A DNA stretch of 8,752 nt, taken from JAJBWD01 sp041670885. Lineage in GTDB: Bacteria; Bacillota; Clostridia; Clostridiales; Clostridiaceae. Positions 1 through 5,442 of the stretch are shown here, one piece after another. The notes beneath the pieces were generated by a model that was not told where the DNA came from, did no database searches, and worked only from the letters and a program-made list of their open reading frames with translations. Position numbers and translations under genes: made by a program. Location: NCBI GenBank assembly GCA_041670885.1, contig JBAXYJ010000115.1, positions 1-8,752 of the forward strand. The letters run 5' to 3'. Position 1 is the stretch's first letter; each line of letters starts with the position of its first letter.

Positions 1-90
1 CCCTTGAAGAACACAAGGTTGATAGGTTAGAGGTGTAAGCGTAGCAATACGTTCAGCTGACTAATACTAATAGATCGAGGGCTTGACCTT
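1..90 (+). rRNA. rrl: 23S rRNA, 3' end (partial)
   Basis: The first ~90 bases read as the conserved 3' tail of bacterial 23S rRNA: the segment CTGACTAATACTAATAGATC is followed by a GAGGGCTTGACC end, matching the usual GAGGCTTAACC-type terminus. The rest of the gene lies left of the window. The exact mature 3' end (about 88-90) is set by analogy and not determined. A 5S gene follows after a ~105-base spacer, as expected in an rRNA operon. Confidence 0.93.
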
Positions 91-111
91 ATATATTCTA
101 TGTGCAGTTTT

Positions 112-191
112 CAGAGAACAATCAGAAACTATTCTCTTAGTGTAAGACTTTAAGATTAGTATCTGTGTTCAACTTCTAGCATTGCTAGAAG
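112..191 (+). other. 23S-5S transcribed spacer with processing-type hairpins
   Basis: The spacer between 23S and 5S contains two inverted repeats. AGAGAA at 112-117 can pair with TTCTCT at about 134-139. A perfect 8-bp stem CTTCTAGC/GCTAGAAG with a 3-base loop spans 173-191, directly before the 5S 5' end. No gene is seen here. These stems may mark processing of the rRNA precursor; that role is inferred from position only. Confidence 0.4.
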
Positions 192-194
192 GAT

Positions 195-312
195 AGCTGG
201 TGATTATGGCTTGAAGGTAACACTCGTTCCCATTCCGAACACGCAGGTTAAGCTTCAAAGCGCCTATGGTACTGCAGGGGTAGCCCTGTGGGAGAGCAGG
301 TCATCGCCAGCT
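195..312 (+). rRNA. rrf: 5S ribosomal RNA
   Basis: This is a complete 5S rRNA of about 118 nt. The two ends form a 10-bp helix I (AGCTGGTGAT at 195-204 with ATCGCCAGCT at 303-312, one G-U pair). Inside are the conserved CATTCCGAACAC segment and a GGTACTGC stretch followed by GTGGGAGAG. It sits between 23S and tRNA-Phe in the operon. The ends were chosen from the terminal helix and may be off by a base or two. Confidence 0.95.
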
Positions 313-322
313 CTTATTATAT

Positions 323-398
<76 letters not shown>

Positions 399-430
399 AA
401 AAAGACCTATCATTTGATAGGTCTTTTTTT
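399..430. terminator. Bidirectional intrinsic terminator after tRNA-Phe
   Basis: A perfect stem (GACCTATCA with TGATAGGTC, very short T-rich loop at 413-414) is flanked by an A-run on the left and seven Ts on the right. On the plus strand it ends the rRNA-tRNA transcript immediately after the CCA. On the minus strand the left A-run becomes a U-tract, so it can also stop transcription coming from the convergent gene ending at 455. Confidence 0.92.
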
Positions 431-454
431 ATCTAAAGTTAATTTACAAATCCC

Positions 455-1372
455 TTATCTATTAATTGATCTGGCCATTCTTGTATAGGTATGTCTCTTT
501 CCCCTTATTACAATTGAATATACCATTATATTTTCAGGTATTGCCATTCCAGGGTAGCCTGCATCTCCAATGTGATGTAAATCAGTTCCTGCCATTTTGC
601 ACATAAGTGCAATTCTCTTTATTGTATCCTCGTCAGATCCTTCCTGAGAAGTTCCTATAGATGTCATAGTAAGTGCCCCTAAACTGTGAGAATAGGTTAC
701 CAATTTTTTCACATATTCCAATGTAATGCCAGGTACAGTTCCTGGTGCCGGAAGAAGTATAATATCTGCACCGGAAGATACAAACTCCTTAATATCATCT
801 TTAGTTATTATGTTTTCTCCGCTTTCCTTAAGTGATCCTGCTGCATGCATTTTACCTGCTGTCAGTATTATTTTATCTTTGAATTTAGAACTTATGGCCT
901 TAAGGGAACTTGTTATTTCCTTATTAGATACCCCTGTGCCTGGATTTCCTGTAAGGACTATCATGTTAAATCCCATATCTATTGCTTTCTCCGCATTCTT
1001 TACAGAAGCCTTCCTTCCATCAGGGATACTGAGAATTTCACCTATGGTTTCAGCACTTTCATCTACAGGTTCCAGATTTACTCCAAGAAGCCTGCCGGTA
1101 AGCTTTTTTATTTCCTTTGGAATATCATCTTTAGGAACAGATGGAATACCATGGAATACAGGATCATCTAAGTCAAACATATTAAGAAGAAGAATATCTG
1201 AACCAAAAGCTGTGGATAATTCTGCATTGCTTATATTAACCAGTATTGGCTGAAGGATTCCTATCATTTCTGAAACCAAAACTCTTCCTTCACTGGCTTC
1301 TATGGCTTCTAAAATGTCCTTTTTACTCATCTTTTCAAAGTCGGAGGATGAGCAGTCTAAAATTCTTTTCAT
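455..1372 (-). CDS. TIM-barrel-like protein of unknown function next to a PTS permease (DUF7916-like)
   Basis: A 305-residue soluble protein with no signal peptide or membrane segment. Alternating strand-helix sequence with motifs such as LVNISNAELSTAFGSDILLLN (about 44-64, in part), TGNPGTGVS (141-149), GADIILLPAPGTVPG (201-215) and HHIGDAGYPGMAIPENI (267-283) suggests a (beta/alpha)8 barrel. It resembles a family often labelled 'haloacid dehalogenase-like hydrolase' beside sugar PTS genes (I recall it as DUF7916). I see no DxDx(T/V) HAD motif at the N-terminus, so that label looks wrong. The start is supported by AGAGGTG about 7 bases upstream. It lies 50 bp downstream of the IICB gene on the same strand, with a hairpin terminator between. 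A role in amino-sugar or sugar-phosphate metabolism is inferred from context alone; the reaction is unknown. Confidence 0.8.
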   Translation of the reverse strand: MKRILDCSSSDFEKMSKKDILEAIEASEGRVLVSEMIGILQPILVNISNAELSTAFGSDILLLNMFDLDDPVFHGIPSVPKDDIPKEIKKLTGRLLGVNLEPVDESAETIGEILSIPDGRKASVKNAEKAIDMGFNMIVLTGNPGTGVSNKEITSSLKAISSKFKDKIILTAGKMHAAGSLKESGENIITKDDIKEFVSSGADIILLPAPGTVPGITLEYVKKLVTYSHSLGALTMTSIGTSQEGSDEDTIKRIALMCKMAGTDLHHIGDAGYPGMAIPENIMVYSIVIRGKRHTYTRMARSINR

Positions 1373-1386
1373 ATTTTCACCTCTTT

Positions 1387-1415
1387 AAAAAAAGCAGGAA
1401 AGATTACTTTCCTGC
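1387..1415 (-). terminator. Intrinsic terminator after the IICB gene, abutting the next RBS
   Basis: A perfect 9-bp stem GCAGGAAAG/CTTTCCTGC (1394-1402 with 1407-1415, loop ATTA) is followed on the minus strand by seven Us (1387-1393). It begins 7 bases after the IICB stop codon. The ribosome binding site of the next gene (AGAGGTG, about 1379-1385) starts right after the U-tract, and no separate promoter is evident between the two genes. It may therefore act as a partial terminator that lowers expression of the downstream gene. Confidence 0.8.
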
Positions 1416-1422
1416 TAAATAA

Positions 1423-2853
1423 TTACCTTCTTTTCATTACGCCTTTAATGTGAGTTACCAGTGGATCTGCTACAGTTCCTACTATAACCTGGAAGTTTCT
1501 TTCGCCCATCTTCATAACTCCGGTAGCACCTAGTTCTTTAAGTTTCTTTTCATCAACCAGTGCTCCGACTTTAACTGTAGTTCTAATTCTTGTAACGCAG
1601 GCATCGATAGAATCTATATTAGCCTTATTTCCTAAAGCTTCTAATATTAAAGCTGCCCTTTCAGAAAGCTCTATATCATTAAGCCCTGATAATGTAGCTG
1701 ATTCTTCGTCTTCAGCTCTTCCTGGTGTAGGAATATTGAACTTCTTGATGAAGAATAAGAATACAAAGTAGTAAATTACAGCATATACTAAACCAACTAA
1801 AACAAGTAGGAGCGGTTTTGTGGAAATTCCCCAGTTAAGAAGCATATCAAATAGCCCTGCTGAGAATCCAAATCCGGCCTTGATGCCAAGTGCTGATGTA
1901 ACTGCTAAAGCTGTTCCTGATAATAATGCATGTATTGCGTATAAACCTGGTGCTAAGAACATGAATGAGAATTCTATAGGTTCTGTAATACCAGTTAAGA
2001 AGGATGTTAAAGCAATTCCAAGAAACATACCGGTTATAGCTTTTTTGTTTTCCTTCTTAGCAGCAGTAATCATGGCAAGGCAGGCTGCTGGAAGACCAAA
2101 CATCATTATTGGGAAGAAACCTGTCATATAAGTTCCTGCAGATGGGTCTAAAGCAAAGAATCTGTTTAAGTCACCATTAATTACCTTTCCGGCTGCATTT
2201 GTAAATGAACCAAACTGGAACCAGAACAGTGAATTTAATACGTGGTGAAGTCCAAATGGAATAAGAAGTCTGTTTAATACTCCGAATATAAATGCTCCAA
2301 TAGCACCGGCATTAGCGACTGTATTACCAAATGCATTTATTGCATTTTGAATCAGAGGCCATACATATCCCATAATAACTCCAATGACTAATGTCCAGAA
2401 TGAAGTTACTATTGGAACGAAACGCCTTCCTCCGAAGAATCCAAGAAAATCAGGAAGCCTTTTAGCCTTATATTTATTATATAAATAAGCTGCTAAAATA
2501 CCTACAAAGATACCGGCTAAAACTCCCATGTTTATGTCTTTGTTAAAGGTTGTTGCAACAGTTGTTAATACATAGTAACCGATAACAGCAGCAAGGCCTG
2601 CGACGCCGTTATTCTCATCTGCCAGACCAACAGCTATACCAACAGCGAAAATTAGTGCTAAGTTACCAAAAATTGCATTGCCGGCAGCTGCCATCCATGG
2701 AATTCCGTTTGGCAGGATTCCGAATGGTTTCCATACATCTGCTTGGCCAATTCTAAGAAGAAGTGCAGCAGCAGGTAGAGCGGCAACTGGTGTCATTAAT
2801 GATTTTCCTAACCTTTGAAGTGAAGTTAAGACTTTGTTGTTCCCTTTTGACAT
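1423..2853 (-). CDS. nagE: PTS sugar permease IICB, N-acetylglucosamine/glucose type
   Basis: An integral membrane transporter of the phosphoenolpyruvate phosphotransferase system, 476 residues, that imports and phosphorylates its sugar. The N-terminal IIC domain (about 10-372) is strongly hydrophobic and carries the glucose-superfamily signature GITEPIEFSFMF (288-299) and the GLHHVLN segment (201-207). A short linker rich in Asp/Glu (about 376-392) leads to the IIB domain (about 393-476), with the phosphorylation cysteine C419 in the motif IDACVTRIR. There is no fused IIA; a free IIA is encoded divergently at 3216. The opening QRLGKSLMTPVAALPAAALL and the clustered nagB and nagA favour GlcNAc over glucose, but specificity cannot be read securely. 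AGGAGG precedes the start at the right spacing. The leader carries a RAT-terminator switch, so a GlcT-type protein probably controls it. Confidence 0.88.
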   Translation of the reverse strand: MSKGNNKVLTSLQRLGKSLMTPVAALPAAALLLRIGQADVWKPFGILPNGIPWMAAAGNAIFGNLALIFAVGIAVGLADENNGVAGLAAVIGYYVLTTVATTFNKDINMGVLAGIFVGILAAYLYNKYKAKRLPDFLGFFGGRRFVPIVTSFWTLVIGVIMGYVWPLIQNAINAFGNTVANAGAIGAFIFGVLNRLLIPFGLHHVLNSLFWFQFGSFTNAAGKVINGDLNRFFALDPSAGTYMTGFFPIMMFGLPAACLAMITAAKKENKKAITGMFLGIALTSFLTGITEPIEFSFMFLAPGLYAIHALLSGTALAVTSALGIKAGFGFSAGLFDMLLNWGISTKPLLLVLVGLVYAVIYYFVFLFFIKKFNIPTPGRAEDEESATLSGLNDIELSERAALILEALGNKANIDSIDACVTRIRTTVKVGALVDEKKLKELGATGVMKMGERNFQVIVGTVADPLVTHIKGVMKRR

Positions 2854-2861
2854 TAAAATAC

Positions 2862-2971
2862 CTCCTAAAGTTCATATAGGATAAATCCTTTATTTATTAA
2901 ATCTTATGCTTTGCGCATAGAATTAATACGAAATGAAAACGGTTTACCAAAGCATACATTTGAATTTCAAT
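2862..2971 (-). other. 5' untranslated leader of the IICB gene past the terminator
   Basis: About 110 bases between the leader terminator and the IICB start. It holds the ribosome binding site (AGGAGG on the minus strand, about 2862-2868), a weak 5-bp stem TATGC/GCATA (2905-2919), and an imperfect cre-like stretch at about 2934-2948. I see no small ORF with a convincing ribosome binding site. Nothing here is strong enough for a firm functional call. Confidence 0.35.
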
Positions 2972-3007
2972 AAAAAAAGCTGAAAAGGATAGATTCCTTT
3001 TCAGCTT
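2972..3007 (-). terminator. Leader terminator of the IICB gene, controlled by a RAT
   Basis: On the minus strand a 12-13 bp perfect stem (2977-2989 with 2995-3007, including AGCTGAAAAGG/CCTTTTCAGCT, 5-base loop) is followed by a run of seven Us. It lies about 40-75 bases into the expected transcript and well before the coding region, so unless blocked it would end transcription before IICB. The first arm of this stem shares its leading AAGCT with the 3' end of the RAT next to it, making the two structures mutually exclusive. Confidence 0.9.
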
Positions 3008-3028
3008 ATGCCCTTACGGTAACACGCT
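3003..3028 (-). promoter_or_regulatory. GlcT-type ribonucleic antiterminator (RAT) of IICB
   Basis: Read on the minus strand this is: lower stem AGC, internal segment GTGTTA, a CC/GG upper stem closed by a GTAA loop, internal segment GCATAA, then GCT closing the lower stem. The paired GTGTTAC...GGCAT elements match the RAT class bound by BglG-family antiterminators and closely follow what I recall of the Bacillus ptsG RAT. Its last three bases lie inside the terminator stem. Protein binding here would stabilise the RAT and let transcription continue into IICB. The protein is probably the one encoded at 3735-4574. Confidence 0.85.
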
Positions 3029-3051
3029 GCATAAAATATTTACTTTTCTTC

Positions 3052-3080
3052 AGTATAAAATGTAAAATTTCTTTTGTCAA
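3052..3080 (-). promoter_or_regulatory. Sigma-A promoter of the IICB transcript
   Basis: On the minus strand a perfect -35 box TTGACA (3075-3080) is followed by a 17-base spacer and a -10 box TATACT (3052-3057). The predicted start is near 3045, about 17 bases before the RAT. Such a near-consensus promoter fits control at the level of termination and not initiation. Confidence 0.88.
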
Positions 3081-3098
3081 TAAGAATTTTTATTGACA
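3075..3098. repeat. Near-palindrome joining the two divergent -35 boxes
   Basis: Two perfect 9-bp arms, TGTCAATAA (3075-3083) and TTATTGACA (3090-3098), are separated by GAATTT. Each arm contains the -35 TTGACA of one of the divergent promoters, so the palindrome partly follows from the mirror-image layout. The AT-rich match beyond the hexamers (three more base pairs) could be chance or could be a site for a dimeric regulator. Confidence 0.7.
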
Positions 3099-3121
3099 TA
3101 GAATTTAATAGGAATTATACT
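3093..3121 (+). promoter_or_regulatory. Sigma-A promoter of the IIA transcript
   Basis: A perfect -35 TTGACA (3093-3098), a 17-base spacer and -10 TATACT (3116-3121) on the plus strand. These are the same hexamers and spacing as the oppositely facing promoter; the two -35 boxes are only 12 bases apart. Transcription is expected to start near 3128, almost at the first base of the RAT. Confidence 0.88.
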
Positions 3122-3127
3122 TATTTT

Positions 3128-3157
3128 AACGTGTTACTGTTAAATCAGGCATAAGTT
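3128..3157 (+). promoter_or_regulatory. GlcT-type ribonucleic antiterminator (RAT) of IIA
   Basis: Lower stem AAC (3128-3130) pairs with GTT (3155-3157). Between them are GTGTTA (3131-3136), an upper stem CTG/CAG with loop TTAAAT, and GCATAA (3149-3154). This matches the known RAT architecture and shares GTGTTAC and GGCATAAG with the RAT of the opposite transcript. Its 3' half is also the first arm of the following terminator (from 3147), so RAT and terminator compete. Confidence 0.87.
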
Positions 3158-3179
3158 AATACTTATGTCTTTTTATTTT
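3147..3179 (+). terminator. Leader terminator of the IIA gene, controlled by a RAT
   Basis: A 10-bp stem (3147-3156 with 3161-3170, one G-U pair, loop TAAT) is followed by TTTTTATTTT. It stands between the promoter and the start codon at 3216, so it would abort transcription unless the overlapping RAT is held in its folded form by an antiterminator protein. Confidence 0.87.
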
Positions 3180-3215
3180 CTATAGACATAAAGGCTATCT
3201 ATTAGGAGGAAAGTA

Positions 3216-3689
3216 ATGTTTGGATTTTTATCAAAAGCTAATGTTTTAAAGGCACCTATATCAGGAAAGGTTATAGATTTAAAGGAAGTACCGGATCAGG
3301 TATTTGCTGAAAAAATGGCCGGAGACGGAGCAGCAATAGTATCTACAGGAGATACTATAGTTTCACCTGCTGATGGAAAATTAACATTTATATTTAAAAC
3401 TAACCATGCCTTTGGACTCAATTTAGATAATGGAGCAGAAATACTTGTTCACATAGGAGTAGATACTGTGGAGTTAAAAGGTGAGGGCTTTACAAGAATT
3501 GCTGAGGAAGGTACATATGTTAAAGCAGGTGACCCAATAATAAAACTGGACAGGGAATTTATAATTTCAAAAGGTTATTCTCTTATAACGCCTGTACTAA
3601 TTACAAATGCGGATATAATAAAGAAATTGGAAGTTAAAGTAGGAAAAGAAGTTAAATCAGGAGATGTAATGCTTAGCTATAAGCTGTAA
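3216..3689 (+). CDS. PTS glucose-family IIA component (phosphocarrier)
   Basis: A 157-residue cytoplasmic IIA(Glc)-family protein, the usual length of a free IIA. It takes phosphate from HPr and gives it to a IIB domain. The N-terminal APISGKVIDLKEVPD (13-27) and the segment VSPADGKL (49-56) are typical of the fold. The two active-site histidines are H64 (in NHAFG) and H79 (in ILVHIGVDTVELKGEGF), corresponding to H75 and H90 of E. coli IIA(Glc); H79 is the expected phosphorylated residue. AGGAGG at 3204-3209 supports the start. The divergent IICB permease lacks a IIA domain, and the two genes share matching promoters and RAT-terminator leaders, so this protein is its likely partner. The gene converges on the antiterminator gene 45 bp away. 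Confidence 0.93.
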   Translation: MFGFLSKANVLKAPISGKVIDLKEVPDQVFAEKMAGDGAAIVSTGDTIVSPADGKLTFIFKTNHAFGLNLDNGAEILVHIGVDTVELKGEGFTRIAEEGTYVKAGDPIIKLDREFIISKGYSLITPVLITNADIIKKLEVKVGKEVKSGDVMLSYKL

Positions 3690-3702
3690 GATATCAATCA
3701 GA

Positions 3703-3733
3703 GGAGCTGTTTTTGTATAATTACAGCTCCTTA
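3703..3733 (+). terminator. Probable terminator between IIA and the antiterminator gene
   Basis: An 8-bp perfect stem GGAGCTGT/ACAGCTCC (3703-3710 with 3723-3730) has a 12-base T-rich loop and a weak tail TTAATTATT. It lies 13 bases after the IIA stop and immediately beyond the stop codon of the convergent gene. The poor U-tract makes it a modest terminator in either direction. Confidence 0.6.
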
Positions 3734-3734
3734 A

Positions 3735-4574
3735 TTATTGAGAGCTTTTTAGTTTTTCAATATGTATGGCGATATATGCTATTTCTTCTTTTACTACCTT
3801 GATATGAAGCTCGTCCTCAATAATTTTTGCAGCTTCTTCAGCTATTTTATAAGCATCCTTGTGCTGTATGATGATAAAATCATAAAATTCATTTCCTATT
3901 GGTGAATTTTTAATAAGCCTTTCAATGGCAAATCTTACATGGGTTATAAATCGGGCATAATCAAGAGACTTTTTATCTATTTTAATACCCAGTCTTTTTT
4001 CTAAGAAATCCGAAATTTTATTGCAAATAAAGGCATATTTTATTGTATTTGACAGCAATCCGTTTTTTCTTGCTGAATGAATATGAAGTGTAATAAATCC
4101 GATTTCGCCTTTTGGAATAGTTAGCTTTAATCTTTCTTCAAGGATTTTTACTGCTTTTTCTGCTATTTCAAATTCCTCTTTATATAGAGTTTCCGTCTCT
4201 ATAAGAAAAGGGTTATATATCTCATCATTTGATTTTAATCTCTTAACTGTAAATGCTATATGATCTGTGAGTGAAACATGGATTTTTTCATCCAGCTCTT
4301 CGTTAAGCTCTTTGTAAATAAAATATATTATTTCTTCACATAGTCCCATAAGCTCATCATCCACAAAGGAAGTCAGCTCTCGATATTTAACTGAATTTTC
4401 TTCTAATGAAAATATCTTTGTAACAGAAGACAAGTCATATATTTTATCGTTAACCTTTTTACCAAATCCAATTCCGTTACCGTATAACACCTTTTCAGAA
4501 TTATATTGGTTAACCCATAAAACGTTGTTGTTAAATACCTTAATAATTTTACAATAAGAAGATTCTTTATTCAT
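3735..4574 (-). CDS. glcT: BglG/GlcT-family transcriptional antiterminator
   Basis: A 279-residue RNA-binding antiterminator, near the family's usual length. Residues 1-58 form the CAT RNA-binding domain (YCKIIKVFNNNVLW..., GNGIGFGKK). Two PTS regulation domains follow: PRD1 (about 65-172) with H105 (SLTDHIAF) and H164 (ITLHIHSA), and PRD2 (about 175-279) with H212 (ITHVRFAIE) and H271 (AIHIEKL). In this family these histidines are phosphorylated by PTS proteins to switch activity; in GlcT the cognate permease inactivates the protein when its sugar is absent. The two RAT sites at 3003-3028 and 3128-3157 are the obvious targets. The start is preceded by GGGGTGAG. Its own leader is too short for a RAT, so it does not seem to control itself by antitermination. 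GlcT rather than LicT or SacT is inferred from the RAT type and the glucose-family PTS next to it. Confidence 0.9.
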   Translation of the reverse strand: MNKESSYCKIIKVFNNNVLWVNQYNSEKVLYGNGIGFGKKVNDKIYDLSSVTKIFSLEENSVKYRELTSFVDDELMGLCEEIIYFIYKELNEELDEKIHVSLTDHIAFTVKRLKSNDEIYNPFLIETETLYKEEFEIAEKAVKILEERLKLTIPKGEIGFITLHIHSARKNGLLSNTIKYAFICNKISDFLEKRLGIKIDKKSLDYARFITHVRFAIERLIKNSPIGNEFYDFIIIQHKDAYKIAEEAAKIIEDELHIKVVKEEIAYIAIHIEKLKSSQ

Positions 4575-4594
4575 TATCTCACCCCAATGATACT

Positions 4595-4623
4595 ATTCTA
4601 TATGCTATTTTTATAAATTTCAA
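4595..4623 (-). promoter_or_regulatory. Probable promoter of the antiterminator gene
   Basis: On the minus strand, TTGAAA (4618-4623), a 17-base spacer and TAGAAT (4595-4600). The predicted start near 4588 leaves a leader of only about 14 bases, just enough for the ribosome binding site. The region is very AT-rich, so chance matches are possible. Confidence 0.6.
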
Positions 4624-4632
4624 CAAAATATA

Positions 4633-4661
4633 TTGAATAACATTCAAATATGTAATACAAT
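4633..4661 (+). promoter_or_regulatory. Probable promoter of the gntR-nagB-nagA operon
   Basis: TTGAAT (4633-4638), a 17-base spacer and TACAAT (4656-4661) on the plus strand, predicted start near 4668. The -35 box is one arm of a small inverted repeat TTGAAT-AAC-ATTCAA (4633-4647). The placement directly upstream of the palindromic operator candidate fits an autoregulated operon. Confidence 0.55.
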
Positions 4662-4672
4662 AAGATTAAACA

Positions 4673-4696
4673 ATATGTATATACAACTATACATAT
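4673..4696. promoter_or_regulatory. Candidate operator for the GntR-family repressor
   Basis: Perfect 9-bp arms ATATGTATA and TATACATAT surround a 6-base centre. The left half also contains GTATATAC (4677-4684), which fits the GTnTAnAC type of core I recall for HutC-subfamily GntR regulators. It covers roughly +5 to +28 of the predicted gntR transcript, a position that would block transcription. AT-rich palindromes arise easily by chance in such DNA, so the assignment rests mainly on position beside a GntR gene. Confidence 0.55.
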
Positions 4697-4733
4697 ATAC
4701 TAAATTTCAAAGAATTATTAGTAAGGAGGGCTT

Positions 4734-5441
4734 ATGATAGATAAAAAAAGTCCCATACCTGTATATTATCAGCTTAAAAGCTTAATTGAAAAAGATATAA
4801 AATCCGGTAAATTGAAACCTGGAGATTCAATAAAGACAGAGATGGAGTACTGCGAAGAGTTCGGAATCAGCAGGATGACAGTAAGGCAGGCACTAAAGGT
4901 ATTAGAAAATGATGGACTTATCCTAAGAGAAAGAGGAAGAGGAAGTTTTGTATCCCATCTTAAGATTGAGCAGGAAGGTCTAATGAGCTTTACAGAGATG
5001 GCAAAAAGTAAAGACATGACACCTTCAACAATAGTTGCATCCTTTGACACCATAAAGATAGAAGAAATAGCAGAAAAGCTTAATTTAAATCCGGAAGAGG
5101 ATATTTACCAGCTTGTCAGGATAAGAAACGCTGATAATATTCCGGTGGCAGTTGAAAAGGCTTATCTGCCAGTAAAAATGGTGCAGGATTTTAACACTAA
5201 GGATTTAACAGGATCTCTATATAAGATACTAACAGAAGACTATGGCATAACAAATTTGTCTTCAAAAACCAGTTTTTCAGCCGTCATGGCTTCAGAGGAG
5301 TTAAAAGATCAGCTTAAAATAACTGAGGATATGCCTCTTCTTAAATTGGAAAACCTTTATTATTCACCAAAGCTTTCTTACTATGAACTTTCTTACTATA
5401 GATCAGACTATTTCAAAATAACAGTTAACTTAAATAAATAA
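4734..5441 (+). CDS. nagR: GntR-family (HutC/UTRA) repressor, NagR-like
   Basis: A 235-residue cytoplasmic DNA-binding regulator of the HutC branch of GntR. The N-terminal winged helix-turn-helix spans about 5-73, with recognition helix SRMTVRQALKVLENDG (46-61) and wing ERGRGSFV (66-73). A ligand-sensing UTRA domain follows (about 85-232), ending in the typical ELSYYRSDYFKITVN. Length is normal for the family. Homologues next to nagA and nagB (NagR/YvoA, DasR) sense GlcN-6-P or GlcNAc-6-P and release DNA; the same ligand is inferred here from context. AAGGAGGG lies 4-11 bases before the start. It is first in a three-gene plus-strand run with nagB and nagA, whereas Bacillus places the repressor last. 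A palindrome over its own transcription start suggests autoregulation. Confidence 0.88.
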   Translation: MIDKKSPIPVYYQLKSLIEKDIKSGKLKPGDSIKTEMEYCEEFGISRMTVRQALKVLENDGLILRERGRGSFVSHLKIEQEGLMSFTEMAKSKDMTPSTIVASFDTIKIEEIAEKLNLNPEEDIYQLVRIRNADNIPVAVEKAYLPVKMVQDFNTKDLTGSLYKILTEDYGITNLSSKTSFSAVMASEELKDQLKITEDMPLLKLENLYYSPKLSYYELSYYRSDYFKITVNLNK

Positions 5442-5442
5442 G

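Noticed and set aside
726..1253. Open frame of 175 codons on the plus strand opposite the barrel-protein gene
   Set aside because: It lies wholly antisense to a gene with a good ribosome binding site and coherent protein. Its own translation shows no recognisable domain. The second plus-strand frame at 845-1171 is rejected for the same reason.
1820..2131. 103-codon plus-strand frame inside the IICB gene
   Set aside because: Antisense shadow of a clear membrane transporter gene; no ribosome binding site or family resemblance.
2854..3215. Metabolite riboswitch or T-box in the divergent PTS region
   Set aside because: The conserved leader elements match protein-bound RATs overlapping terminators; there is no T-box motif or known riboswitch core.
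4769..5053. 94-codon minus-strand frame inside the GntR repressor gene
   Set aside because: Antisense to the DNA-binding domain of a well-supported repressor, with no own signals.
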